Shown here: positions 13,897 through 26,000 of the stretch, piece by piece
Layout of the letters: each line of letters begins with the position of its first letter
How positions within the stretch are numbered: position 1 is the first letter of the stretch
Assembly (NCBI GenBank): GCA_013399115.1
Contig: VXAA01003162.1
Span: 448,350-512,349 of the forward strand
Direction of reading: 5' to 3'
DNA: 64,000 nt
DNA from: Anseranas semipalmata
Lineage: Eukaryota > Chordata > Aves > Anseriformes > Anseranatidae
Notes under the pieces: model-generated
What the model was told of the DNA's origin: nothing
The model's database searches: none
Seen by the model: the letters and a program-made list of their open reading frames with translations, nothing else
Translations under genes and position numbers: made by a program

Positions 13897-14436
13897 CCTC
13901 ATCCCACCAAGGCTCAGGCCAGTAAGTATGCTCAAACTGTCTGTAGATATTAAATTGGTGTATGAGAATGGAAGTAAGGTATTTTGTAGCTGAAGTCACC
14001 AAGTGGTTTTCAACCTTTTGGTTGGTTTCTCTAGAAGGAGAAGCAGATTCCTTTTCTTCTGGAAACAGCAGGGCTGCTGCCTAGCCTCACTCAGATGGAC
14101 TTATCTGAAAATTAGTTAGTGGAAAACAGTCCCATGCCATGCCCTTTGAATGAAAGAAAATCTTGTAATATCCACCACTTTGGTGTCTTCTGACTCTTGT
14201 TGCCTCATGCTGGCACAGTCATCCACTTCTGGCCCACCTTATGTATGGTTATTTTGTAGCTTGGTTTCTTAAGGGAAAGAGGATTATGGACTTCTGTGCT
14301 GTCTGCTCATTGGCCCCTTGTCTTGCTGCAAATTTGGAGTCTGTTGGTTGTTTTGAACTGAAGTTAGCAAAGAATGTTAAATTTTGTTGAAATGTGGCAG
14401 TGTGGAGGAGGAAAACCCTATATATGCCTACAGAGT

Positions 14437-14462
14437 GTATTGAACTCCTAACAGTTCAATAC
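14437..14462. repeat. Perfect 10-bp inverted repeat
   Basis: GTATTGAACT (14437-14446) is followed by the 6-nt loop CCTAAC and then by AGTTCAATAC (14453-14462), its exact reverse complement. The stem is too short for a microRNA precursor. It could be a cruciform-capable palindrome or chance; no function can be assigned. Confidence 0.9.
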
Positions 14463-14564
14463 TTACTAGATATAATAAAATACACCTAGATCCTTACCTT
14501 CAAGAGCTACTCTTACACTTTAAGTAACCCTTATTTTTTTTTTTTTACCACAGTTGCTTTAAAA

Positions 14565-14567
14565 NNN
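14565..14567. other. Ambiguous bases (3 N)
   Basis: Three N bases interrupt the sequence just after an A run. This marks a low-quality or unresolved call. Confidence 0.99.
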
Positions 14568-14795
14568 CACAACCCCATTAGAGTGAAAGCAAACAACGGC
14601 TTTAAAATACATTGAGATTACTTATTTTGGACAGACATGCAAGTGTTTTATTATACCAGTTTTTGGTCAACATATTTTTTTAATATGTGGATTCCTAATT
14701 GACTACAATTTTTAGGCTTTTGTTTCCATATTGTTAGACAGTGGCAACAGAAGCTGGAAATGTTCCATGAAGCTTACGTGTTTTTTTTTTTTTTT

Positions 14796-14814
14796 NNNNN
14801 NNNNNNNNNNNNNN
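14796..14814. other. Assembly gap (19 N)
   Basis: Nineteen N bases follow a run of 15 T and precede more T-rich sequence. This is most likely a homopolymer or low-complexity tract that could not be read through. The true length of missing sequence is unknown. Confidence 0.99.
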
Positions 14815-16690
14815 TTGTGTTTTATTTTATTTTTTTTCCCCACAAGCAAGAAGTAATATATTCCTGGGACCTGAAAAAACAGTTCTCCCTTCAGTTTGAC
14901 AGAACAGTATCTGCACTAAACTGATACGTTAATTGAGTCTGGCAGCATCCATTCAATTGTGACTCATTGCAAATGATCGAGCCTGTCAGCTCCTCAGTTG
15001 CAGTTCTGTTTTTGTAGTGAGAATAAAAGAAAATAAGTAGCATATATAGTTTTACCTTTTTCTAAAAAAGCTCTGCAACTTTGAATATTTTAAGGTTTGT
15101 AATTGTCTTGATTTTTTTTCTATCCATTTTGCAGGTTTTTGACCCCAGTAATTTTGGAATTTGCCTATAAAATTCAGTCTCACAATTTATTAGCAGTTAT
15201 CACTACCATCACAGATTTAAATGTATGTAGGAAACAATTAAGCACAGCTAAACTTATCTGGTGTAGTTATGTTACCAATGGTGTCAGTAACTTTTACTAC
15301 TGGTTAGTAAAAAGAAAAATGGCTGGGACAGTGAGTAGCCCCGGCATCTGGACCAAATTCATCCTGTTGTAACTCACATGAGGCTGTTGTTGAGTTAGAA
15401 CAAAAATGAGTTCTATGACTTCTTTCCAAAAAAGTGACAAGATACCACCATGAATCAACCTGATGAGAAATATCTATCTACAAAATCTTCTTACTCTAAA
15501 GAATTGTGGTGGAAAACTGGGAAATAATACAGGAGATAAAAGTCATGTTAACTGCCTGTAGAAAGCAATCTTTATTAGCTTCTGGTTTGTATTATACTTA
15601 CTATCCAGAAAATTGATTTAGGCTAAAGTCTTATCTTTCTAGGAGTCAAACACTTAGTTTAATTGTACCCATATCAAAGAGATTTTTAGTCCAATTTAAC
15701 TGTCCAAGTTGAGAAAGAGAGGGTGGAAGGGAAAACAGGAACAAATGAAAGATTATGCCTGCAAGGTCTTTGCAGAACTAGGATAGATTATTGAGACCAG
15801 TGCTAAATCCATTTGGTTGTTACCAATTACTTGCTGACCTAAAGAAATGTTCTCCATCCAATTTGCCAATGTAGTATGTTCCTAAATGCTCACATATACA
15901 ATGGCTTGATTAAATCCTCCACAAGTATTTAAGCTTTAGAAGTTTCTTCCTGACTTCTGTAAACCAGAGTCCTAACACACACATGAAATTCTGACCATTG
16001 TGTAGCAACTCTTCTTGTGAATACATACGAATATCCTGTGCTTCTAAAATGCTTTCCTAGCAGAGGAATGGTCAAATTTTACTATGGTAAAATTTGCAAA
16101 AGATAGAGGAAAGAGCTTTAACTTGAAAAGGAACATCATAGAACCTGGCATGTCAAACATCAGTTCACAGAAATCTGTACTGGTGCATTTCTAAACTCTT
16201 GAAAGAAAGGACCTGGTAGAGTTTCTGCTACAATGGACAGTGCCTGAGTTACTCCCAGAGTTCTCTCTGGTGACCAGAATGTTTAGAATTGCTATTTTGT
16301 GTGTTCATATATGAACATATAATAATAATACACCTCAATCACAGAACAGCTTAAATATGTTCCAATAATTGGTATTGATAGGCAATACTGGTTAAGTACT
16401 ATAATGAAAGGCATACTACAGAAACAAGAATAAGAACAAAAGACTGTGAATTCTCCTCATCCATGTAATATCTCATCTCACAAATATAGATTAGTAGGAC
16501 TGGTCCCTAATTCCTTATCTGAGATTAAAGATCACTGTTAAATACTGACATTATATAGAAAGGTTGAAGCTTCCTTTTTTTCCAGGGTAAGTTATCATTA
16601 GAGTAGCTATGTCTTTATATGGAAAAGTGCTGCATATACCTTAAATATTTCCAATGATTAATGCTGTAGTTATTTCTATTGTGCTAATGT

Positions 16691-17080
16691 ATAATGCTTC
16701 TTGCATTTGCTTTTGCAGGATGAACCTGCATCCATCAGTGGAGCGTTATCTTGCCAGCTTCTCCGCTATTTTTATTTAGCTAATTCAACCATTGCATTAC
16801 CTAAAAAGATCTAATTAATCATAATGTTCCTAATCTTGGCTCTTATTGAGACCACAGTTAATTAAGTTTACAAATCGACATGGCAAGTTTTGATCCAGAC
16901 AAATGACCTCAGAGGGAGGATTTATATCAATAAAAATTTCTGGACCAACACATTGTTGGCTTGCGCAGTTTGTGATAAAGATCTAGCTGGGTAGTCTTCA
17001 GTCAGGGATTGGTTGTAAATGCAGACATGCAATGTGGGCCAACTTGCTGAAACTACCTCAGCAAATTAGAAGTTAGAGAA
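16691..17080. promoter_or_regulatory. Candidate conserved non-coding element
   Basis: This stretch is free of simple repeats and has an unusual concentration of homeodomain-type TAAT cores. Examples are GCTAATTCAACC, CTAATTAATCATAATG and GTTAATTAAG within about 16778-16868. It also holds CATTGCATTACC and other octamer- or C/EBP-like words. Such clustering is typical of vertebrate developmental enhancers, but the call is inference from motif density alone. A pyrimidine-rich stretch ending in CAG at about 16719 could instead mark an exon start, although the following frames close quickly. Confidence 0.25.
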
Positions 17081-17340
17081 AGTCAGGAGCTATTCTAAGT
17101 GGTTTCACAGTGAAAGGCTGATGTGGCAAGGTGTCTGATACCCCAGCTCCTATCTAAATCAATGGCTCCTCAAAGTCTAAGCATGGCACCACTGAAATTA
17201 GTGGGAACAGGACAGGGATTAACCATGTTTCATTGGAAATCGTGTGTACAGGGGGTTGAGCAGCTATTCACTGCCCTGCTGGGAGAGGAGATGTGGGTAG
17301 CCATTAAAATGACACACATGAAGTAGGTGTAAGTAGCAAT

Positions 17341-18330
17341 GGGTTCATTGCAGGGGATCAGTCTTCCTCTGGAAGCCATGAGGCCTCAGCAGCTTCTGAA
17401 GGGAGGCCACTGCAGTGGGTGCTGGGGTCTGGCTGCCCGTGATCCCCAGAGCACCCACTAGGGAGCTTCCCCGGTGGGCCTGAGGCAGCTGACGCGCCAG
17501 AGAGTGCCATTTGGAGCACCAGCCGGCTGCAGGTGCCCTGCCCGGCCCTGCTCTGGGCCGGAGCAGGCTGAGGCAGTGACTTGGCTGCCCTGAGTGAAAA
17601 GTTGATGAGGCTGGGTGGCTGTTGGGGGTGGAGAGAGACTGACAGGATTTTCATGGAGACACTGTGGAGATGAGTGCCCAAACCCCCACAGCTGTGCAGT
17701 GAAGGGGCAGCTGGTGGCTGTGCTAGGTATGGAGATGCCCAAGATGGCGGAAGCAGCAGGTTGGTGACAGCCCTTGTGATGGATGGCTCCTTCTCCTGCA
17801 GATCTGCAGCTGCAAAAGCAGCTCAGTGCCCTAGTAGCAGCTGAGGGGTGAAAGCTGTCTGGGAAGGCAGCAGAGGGACTCACACCACGACACATCCACA
17901 GCAGCTGGGCACAGAGAGAGATGGCAGTGGCAGAGTCCTCCCTGTGGGGCACAGAGGCCCTGACTTGCTCACTGGGGGCCCAGGGCTGGGGTGCTGTGGA
18001 GAGGCTGCTAGGGTTTGCCCAGATCTGGGGATCAAACCCCTTCTGTTTATCCCATCGGAGTCAGTGGTAGTGCTGGGGAGCCTTGGAGCAGGGTGCCCAG
18101 GTGGGGTCTCCTAAACCTGTGGATAAGTGGAAAGGCCTGGGGAGGAGCTGGTGGGTCCTGCAGATCAGTACCTGGTTGCATGGCTCATGTTGCTGATTGG
18201 GATTTGGCTTCTACAACCATGAAAGCTTTTCTGAGAGCCAAGGGCTGCTGGGGACAGATGGGATCCACCTGGAAAAGGAGGGGCAAGGGCCAGAGGAGAG
18301 GCTTCGTGGGTTTGGGATTTATTAGTCCAG
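17341..18330 (+). mobile_element. GC-rich block, probable decayed CR1 ORF1 region
   Basis: About 1 kb is sharply richer in G and C than its AT-rich flanks on both sides. Near its right end, at about 18217-18283, a plus-strand frame reads through GLLGTDGIHLEKEGQ. This resembles the conserved end of the CR1 ORF1 protein, where an esterase-like (SGNH) domain ends in a D-x-x-H motif (here DGIH). Upstream frames are broken by stops and shifts, so no intact protein remains. A frame at 17848-18114 contains a PLLF hydrophobic strand that could be another piece of that domain. The left boundary and the family assignment rest on memory of the family. A different GC-rich retroelement or an orphan CpG-type regulatory island is possible. 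Confidence 0.4.
17738..17754 (+). promoter_or_regulatory. YY1-like site overlapping an ETS core
   Basis: The sequence CCCAAGATGGCGGAAGC contains AAGATGGCGG, the strong YY1 recognition word. It overlaps CGGAAG, a common ETS-factor core. This pairing is typical of TATA-less promoters and of some LINE 5' ends, so it fits the idea that the surrounding GC-rich block came from a retroelement 5' region. Binding is not shown by sequence alone. Confidence 0.35.
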
Positions 18331-21300
18331 TCCCCAGACAATGCAGTAGTCATGTTTCTAGTCACAAGTAAAAGGAGTTCTTCAGTTTTTGTGTGAGGTA
18401 ATTGGTAATACAGTGTTAGAAACACATTAGGTACACTAAGCATTTGTTGTGGAAAAACAAACCCTTATACAAATGTTTTGCTTGACTGGATTTTTTTTTT
18501 CCCAGTGTGATCAATGGTAAATATATTTAGAAGTGTTTTTCCTGCAGTATCTGCAGTCTGTACTGATGAAAAACAGCAATTCATTGAAACACTCTGTTCT
18601 TTGCAGAGGCTAGATGAAGTACTGCAGGCTTTCTGTATATTTACTATGCTCCTATTTTTTTCATTCTTTTTTTTTTTTTTGTCTTATTTGAAGCATTTAT
18701 TAATATCCCTTCTTCACCTTGCTGTCTGCTATTGGAATCTGAGCTCAACAGATGACTCTAACCTCTGCTTTTAGGTTACTAAGAATCCTGAACTAACTTT
18801 AAGCTATGTTGATATTTTTGTGTCTGCAATATAAATGTATGTGTGATAGATACAAATCTCTGTTCCTGTTCAGCGCAGTTCTAAATAGTCTTGGATACTA
18901 TTAGACCAAAGCTGCAAAGGGCAGGATGCTTGGCTGATGCTGAACCAGAGCTACATCTTTCAGGCATCTTTGCAAGTTTTAGCTCAGAATGGCTGAAGTG
19001 AGGCCAACATAGTTTGACAGCACAACTTCCACAAAGCAGTTGATGAGGCAGTTCCTTTGGAAGGGAGACAAAGTGACTGAAAAAGAAAACTTAATGGCCA
19101 CTGAAATGTCATACTGTTTTGCTGATCTTCGTCAGTATTCATGAAAGTGTGAGGGAAGAATAAGCAAACTGAAGTGTTTTGTTCTTTGGAGGATCTTAAG
19201 AGAAAGATCGTATCCGTTGCCATACTGATTTTCATTTTAATGATAAGTCTTCTAAATGTTTTGGTTCTTAGCATTTTTATGTAATTTGGTCTCCTTCTTT
19301 AATTAATTTTGGAATGAAATTCATGGGAAGTAACTTACAGCATTTTACTCTGGGTCCAGTGCTGTTTGAATCGGGTTGATCCAAACAAATTTCTTTCTGT
19401 GTTTCATTGTTTTCTAGTTGTCCAGGAAACTAGAATACTGCTGGTTCACCCAGTTCTTCTCTTCATCTCTGCTCCAGGAATATCTTCATGTGTAAGTCTT
19501 ATAAAAAGAAAAAATCTCAAAGCTCAGATATTTTTGTCCTTAAAATGAAAGTATTTTTTTTTTTTAAATATTGTTCTCTTTTGCTAGTTCTGAAAATATT
19601 ATCAGGTGGAAATAAATTTGCTTTTATAACATTAGCTATTGTGTTACTTAAGTACAGAGAGCAATCCCTACAGCCATATTTTTCAGAGTAATGTGCTATT
19701 ACTGGAACTAAATTATTCATATAAGCAGGATGATTGATCAAACACAAACTACTATAATGTGAGGGCTAGAGCAAGGTCAGAGTTATTTTACAGGTATATA
19801 GAAAATAATAAAATCAGTAAATTACACATGCAGACAGATATTTCCACTCATGAATATCATTGTTTTCATTGTTATATTTTATAGCCTCTTTTTTCCACCT
19901 CTGACTCTACAGAGAAATAGTCTGTAATGTGCATTTATTCATCCTGGCTTGTAAGCATTTTAAAAAGCATTTATTAATGATAATATTAGACCCAGACCCT
20001 TGTTTAGATATACACTCCTATGTTATGCAAAAAATGGCATAAACCTCTTACAATATCTTGATACATCAAATACAGATTATACTGGTTCAGTGATTTCTCT
20101 CCCAACTGCAAGCAATCTGTTCTTAGAGGTACATAATTCACAAAATATTTACAGCCAACATAATAATAATTATGAATAGTTTATCTGGTGAATCTTCCAA
20201 ATCAGTTGTGGAATAAATAGTTTATATATGAATTTCAAAATTTCATGCATTATCATTTCTAGCAGTGATTACATCTGAATCCCTATCACACGTGCAGCAG
20301 GAAAACAAATTCAGTGCTGCAATAAGTGGTTTGAAAGGATGCCATGCAGCTTGCCTGACCAATCACACAGACAACACTGCTTGAGGAATGAAGAATTTAA
20401 TCGTTTGCCCTGTTCATAATCAACAGCAGCAAAAATGTGCAAGGAACAGCAAATACGAAAATGAATGTCATGAGTTTTGTATCAGGTTAGATGGCAATGC
20501 AAGTTGCTTCCTGACACATTGGTGGAGACAGGATCTGTTTTGCCTGCATTGTTCTCTTGGGCCCTGCTTTGCACACGCTAGAATAATACAATTGTATATA
20601 CAGGTATATAGAGACCATATGCACTTATAGGGGATATTTGCTAATGCATCAAAATAATCAAAGTTTGTTAATGAGAGCAGGACCTTCCTCACTATCCTCT
20701 AGGATGGGAGAATTGGTGATGGCACATGGTTTACACTCAAACTACTTTTTAAGCTATGCTGGGCAGCTTTATTAATGACCTTAAAGAATGTCAGGGCATG
20801 AAGGGTTTGTGCTATGAAAGGACCTAATGAGATGTTGACACTGCCTCTGCTGGGAACCAGGCAGTCCTTATCAGATCATGCTGCTTTGCTTTAAATAATG
20901 AAACATAGACCGAGGTATGCCAGCACTCCATTGGTGTTGCTGAGTTTCTGCATAGCAGAACTGAGAGTTTTATTTCTGAAGTGATAATGGAGACATCGGC
21001 AAATAAATGACTTGCTTATGGTCCTCCAACTAGTTGGTGGACTAGTTGGTCTGAGAAAAATGGGGAAACAGTAAATCTGAGAGAGATCAGGGCACATCAG
21101 TTGTGGGCTGAGTTCAGCAGCCACGGAGAAGCAGTCTAGAGGTGACTAAGAAGTAAAGTGAGTGTTCAAACTTTATTGCAATAATGTTCTACAATTTTTC
21201 CCAAGCTATTTCTATGCCCATGCTTCCTGACCATTCTTTTACGCTGTTGACTCTTCCTATTCCTTCTTCATTCTGGCAATCCAAATTCTAGAGATAGAAG

Positions 21301-22962
21301 CTGCGGTTCCTGGGTTGCTCTCAGTTGGACACAGATTTGTTTTGAAGATGTATTGATTTGACATCTAACAGCTGTACAGGAGCTTAGAAACTTGTGTGCA
21401 GGTGCACTGACCCTTGTTGTACAATATTAATTTAAAAGAGGGTCATCTTCTGTATTTGGATATTTATTCCTTGATTTTAGCCTGTTATGCTACTGTGGCT
21501 ACAACTACAGGTTAGATTTTACCAGGAATTTTTAAAAATTGATTATTGTAATGCCTATGTTGAAAGCTGCCTAATGTCTACTCTCTGAGATGTGGCTGAG
21601 AATCTTAGATAAAAATTTTGGCAACAAATTAAGTTCAAGTAACTATCTGCCATTGTTTAGCCACATAATTGGTCACCTGTGGTGTTAAGAATTCACATTA
21701 CTGTTTACATTTTGCATTTTAAGCTCTGCATTCCTCATTGTTTCCTTGATTTACTTGTTTCTAGATCTTTTCATCAGTGCAAAATGCCTGTTACAATATT
21801 TTGATCATATCATTTGGCAATAAGCATAAAAATTAAATAGATTTGTAAAATGAATGAATTCATAAAATGATTATTAAACTAAATGAAGGGTAGCGAATTA
21901 GTGAAGATCTACAAAACGGAATGATGTTCTCTATTATGCATTTTTGGGAAAAAAAATAGGAATACTTGAAAATTAAAATTCAAGCCTATTCAGTGTTTGT
22001 TGATTAGTCTAGTGAAGCCTGATGGATATGATTAGCTGGTGGCAATCTGCAGGATTGGATGCTGGAGAAAGAATTCACATCCAAAAATTTAAGGTACAAT
22101 AGCCAGTGCTATGCTAATCGTGAATATTACTTTGTGCAACATGTAATAAGATCTAAATTAGCTGTGAAAAGAAAGTAATTGTTTATATTGTCCCAGCTGT
22201 TTGTAACAGCATTCTAAATTGGCTGTATTTGGGCTACAGTGAGCTTCACACTATCAAGTTTAAAAACACATTATTTTCCCCCACTTCTACTTGAAATAGC
22301 AATCAGGTATTCTAAACACCTCTGTGAGAGAAGTAATGACATGGAAATGATTCTATTTGCAACTCGGGTGCCTTCTCTGAGCGATCTATCTTCGCAAGTC
22401 TGAAGAACAATTTGCTCTGTACTGTTTGTTTTTGGTTTTTTTGTGGAGTTGTTATTGAATGAGGTTCCTGTAGCCATGTTCAATATTTGACGATTTGGGC
22501 CCCAGATAAAATATGCTGTATCACATAGTTTCACTGCTCACATTTGCTATGCATTTAAATAGAGCTGAACAGGATGTTTTAGAAGAACATACTTCATCTA
22601 TAAATGCCAATTTGTCAAAACCGGAATTGTGTGGGAAAGGGCTGACTTATTCCATTTTTTCTGTGGAAGAAGCTTTAAGAAACAGATTTCAACTGCATCT
22701 CATTTCCACGTTTTCAACACGCAAGTGTCAGTTTTCTTGGCTTGGAAAAAATATCTAAAAATTAATTAAATGTAATAAGAATAAAAGAAATGCAGAGAAT
22801 TTTAAGAGAATGAAATAATGCTAGGAAAATAAATTAGACTTTAAGTACTCTTGACTTTAATTAGACTCTATGGCTGTGTATCCACACTGTATTCAGTACT
22901 CCTGTGCTCAGTGGCAGCTAGCTCATATTTCTTAACTTCACTTGATGTACTCTTGGCCTAAT
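18331..22962. other. Unannotated AT-rich DNA
   Basis: No gene, RNA or transposable element is recognised. Small open frames have no recognisable motif. A repeat-free stretch at about 21600-21760 has SOX-like CATTGTTT and E-box CACCTG words, but nothing firm can be claimed. Confidence 0.45.
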
Positions 22963-23028
22963 GCTACTCCCATTCAAACCGATAGTAAAGTAATGCCTAG
23001 TTCCATTCAAACTGATAGTAAAACTGCT
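22963..23028. repeat. 33-bp tandem duplication
   Basis: Two adjacent diverged copies of about 33 bp share the core CATTCAAACYGATAGTAAA, at 22971 and again at 23004. A 33-bp unit preserves reading frame, which gives a repeated 11-residue motif on the minus strand in a 60-residue open frame. No protein family is recognised, so I regard that frame as incidental. Confidence 0.85.
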
Positions 23029-26000
23029 TTTGGCTTTGGTCAATGCTGAACGCTTTGAAAAGCCCATCTTTGCTCCAGTGGCAATATGCACAATAAGCAA
23101 GATAGCTACTGACTGAAGAGCTCACTGCAAGTTGCTATCAATCCTACTTTATAATGAAAATAAAACTGATGCCTAAAATGGAATTTCACTGAAAAGATTT
23201 GAATGCATTACAATATCATTTTCAATATCCATGATCTTTTAGTGATGTTTGAGAAAGTGTGGATTGCTATCTGATAAAAGCAAACTTTTTTTCTGCATCT
23301 TTATGAGAAGAGTTGGTGTAAAACACTTAGCATTCCATGTTGAAAAGTCCAATGGAATCACATTACTAAGACCAACAGGATTCAACAGGAATTACTCTGA
23401 AATCAGTAAGTTATTAGGAATTTGACTTTCATTTTACAGAACGTTCTTTCTGTATGTTTAAAGAAAATATATCCTATATAATTATTTGATGGAGTTGTTA
23501 CCTCTTTTTGTGTTATTAAAAATGATTAGATCAACCTATTTAAAAATTGCTCTTTTTTTTTTTTTTTTTTAATTGTACAGCACTTGAAGGCTTGAGAATA
23601 GTCAGTAAAGATTATTGGTATAATTTGGTTAAAAGAGAGCTCAGGGAATATGTTATTGTATTTTTCCAAGCTGTGATTGACTGAAATGATTTTCTTTTTG
23701 GCCGGTTAAGTATTGATAGAATTGATGTTGTCATGTGAAACACTGTTTTTACCAGACTTTAAGGGTTATTATTATATGGAACCACTGAGAAGATGTCTGT
23801 GGAAGGTTATTTGTCCTTGTATGCAACGATCTACCCTTTCTTTATTCCAGAGTAATTGTAAGAAGGGGAAGGTTGTTTAAGACAATCAATGGTCCTTTAT
23901 CACCAACTGAAATACAGGTTTTCTAATTATAAGATAAATCTCCCAATACTGAGTAACTGGGTTATAAAACCTCAGGTTAAATGTGGACTTAATGCACTGT
24001 AGAAAAAATAACAATACATCAATCCCCACATAATGATGAAGTATACACACAGGGAGAAAGATCTTGAGCTATTGGTAATTCTCTGAAAACATCAGTCTTG
24101 AGCTTATTGGTAGTCAAAAACTAAATGCTATCTTAAAAATTAATTGCGAAAGGATGAACAACAAAAAACATTCTGTCTCTTTATGAATCACTTACATTGA
24201 CACATGTACATTCAAATGCGGCAACAGCACATTCTGGTTCTCAGCTCACAAGACAGAAGTAGAAAAGAGAAGAGGGATGTCTAGGATGGGAGAGATGGAA
24301 TGGAGTGTCTTCCATATGTGAGTAAAATAAAGGTATTTCAAATAGAGTAAATGGGTTGTGCGTCTGTGTAAATTATAGTTGCCTCTAAAAGCATGGGTGC
24401 TAACTAGAACTTGAGAACAAGAAAGCACAAGGTTTAAAGCAAAGGAAAGGAAGTATTTCTTCATGTAAAGCGAAGTACAAATTATGAACTGCTTGGTGTA
24501 AATAGCTGTGAAGATAAACATATACAGATTCACCTATTGGATTAGATAAATTCATGGGGGGTTAAATGTGTCGATGGCTGTTAGGAGCTCTAGAAGCAAG
24601 GTCTGGGCAGAAAGTCCTAAAGCAATAGAAAGCAGGAAAAGAATTGCTCTGTGCTTGTGAGAGGACAGAAACTAAGAATTTGAATTATGGGAAAACCCTT
24701 GAGATTAGATTAGGTATAGCATTCATACATGTATGTGCACACATGATGTTACACTACACAACAAGATTTTCTATTTTGTGTGTGTGTACAGAAAGAGAGC
24801 TCTGTCTTTAGGTGTTACTGGGGGCATACACACATATTTAGTATCTTTGCTGGTCACACAGTTCTGGTTATTATTTTTCAGAGGCTACAGACTGTTTTAT
24901 ACCTGTCAGTTACTGTCACTGTAAAACTATGACGTCTCTTTCTGCTGTGTATTCAGTGCAAGATGTTCTTTCATCTTGTTTGGGCTGTCATCCGTTAGAA
25001 CTTGGCTTTGAAACTTATTTGCTTTGGAGGATAGGATCATACTGTTTAACTACTTGCTCAGATGGGAAGTACAACTTAGAAATAACATCTGTGCAGCTGT
25101 TGGGACATTCACAAGCACTGCCAGGCCTTCTCTGTGATTAAAAGCGTGTGAGGATTGCATTCCCTCTGCTGGTTTCTTGCACTCAAATTTGAGAATACAG
25201 ATCTTGGATCCTCTCTTTATTAAAGATCCTTTCTTATTTGATTTGAGCTTGACTTGAGGCTTTCAGGGATTAGTAGTATTAAAAGGGCTGAGCACGCCCA
25301 TAGGGGAAAGATTGTCTTCAACTAGTGTCTGTGAGTAATCCCTCCGTGATGCAAAATGAGGATGTGAAGGTTGCAGAGAGCTGTAATTCCTCTCTGACGA
25401 ATGGGGGGTCACGGTGATGCCAGGCTTCTGATGGGGGGTTGATTATGAAGTGTTAACTGGGTTGATTGTCCTATGGCCAGACCTGAAAAAGACTTTAACG
25501 TTGGCAAAGCTGTTGTCCTAGACTCTTTATGAAGCCATGTGCCTAAAGGCATACAAAGCGCAGGTTGCAATCACACTTATGCTGCAGACATACCCATGAC
25601 TCAAAAAACTCCTGTTTTGGTTTGAATGGAGTCAGAGTGTGCAGTCAGGTCACAAATAAAAAGTGCATGTTGGAAAAACAAATCTGGTCTTGAATAGCAA
25701 TTATGATGTATTTAGCATAAAATAGTAGTTATAGGAAAAATAGGTTTTCTCTTCCGTTTGCAGCACTGTGGTTCCCTCTGAGATTTAATTAATGGCTCTC
25801 ATTTATTCTTATTTCTCCCTATTCTGTGAGTGCTGAGTATAAAAGAACACATTTAATTTGGCTTCTGGGCAGCAAACAAATTCATTTAATGTTGATATAG
25901 AAGCATCTCTTTGGATATTAAAAGGAAAAGAAAAGGAGAGACATGCAGGGGAAATGTGTTCAGTACCATTGATATCATAGAGCGTTTGAATGGCTTTAGC

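Larger units (their letters stand above)
13897..16690. other. Unannotated DNA containing the assembly gaps
   Basis: No gene or element is recognised. The stretch contains a perfect hairpin (14437-14462), two runs of N and several T-rich homopolymers around 14531-14546 and 14781-14832. The sequence near the gaps is least reliable. Confidence 0.45.

Noticed and set aside
17458..17952. 164-codon minus-strand open frame in the GC-rich block
   Set aside because: Stops are rare in GC-rich DNA on any strand. The block is better explained as a decayed element read on the plus strand.
25160..25172. CTCF-like word CCAGCAGAGGGAA on the minus strand
   Set aside because: It misses the strongly conserved C of the core, so it is not called as a separate feature.
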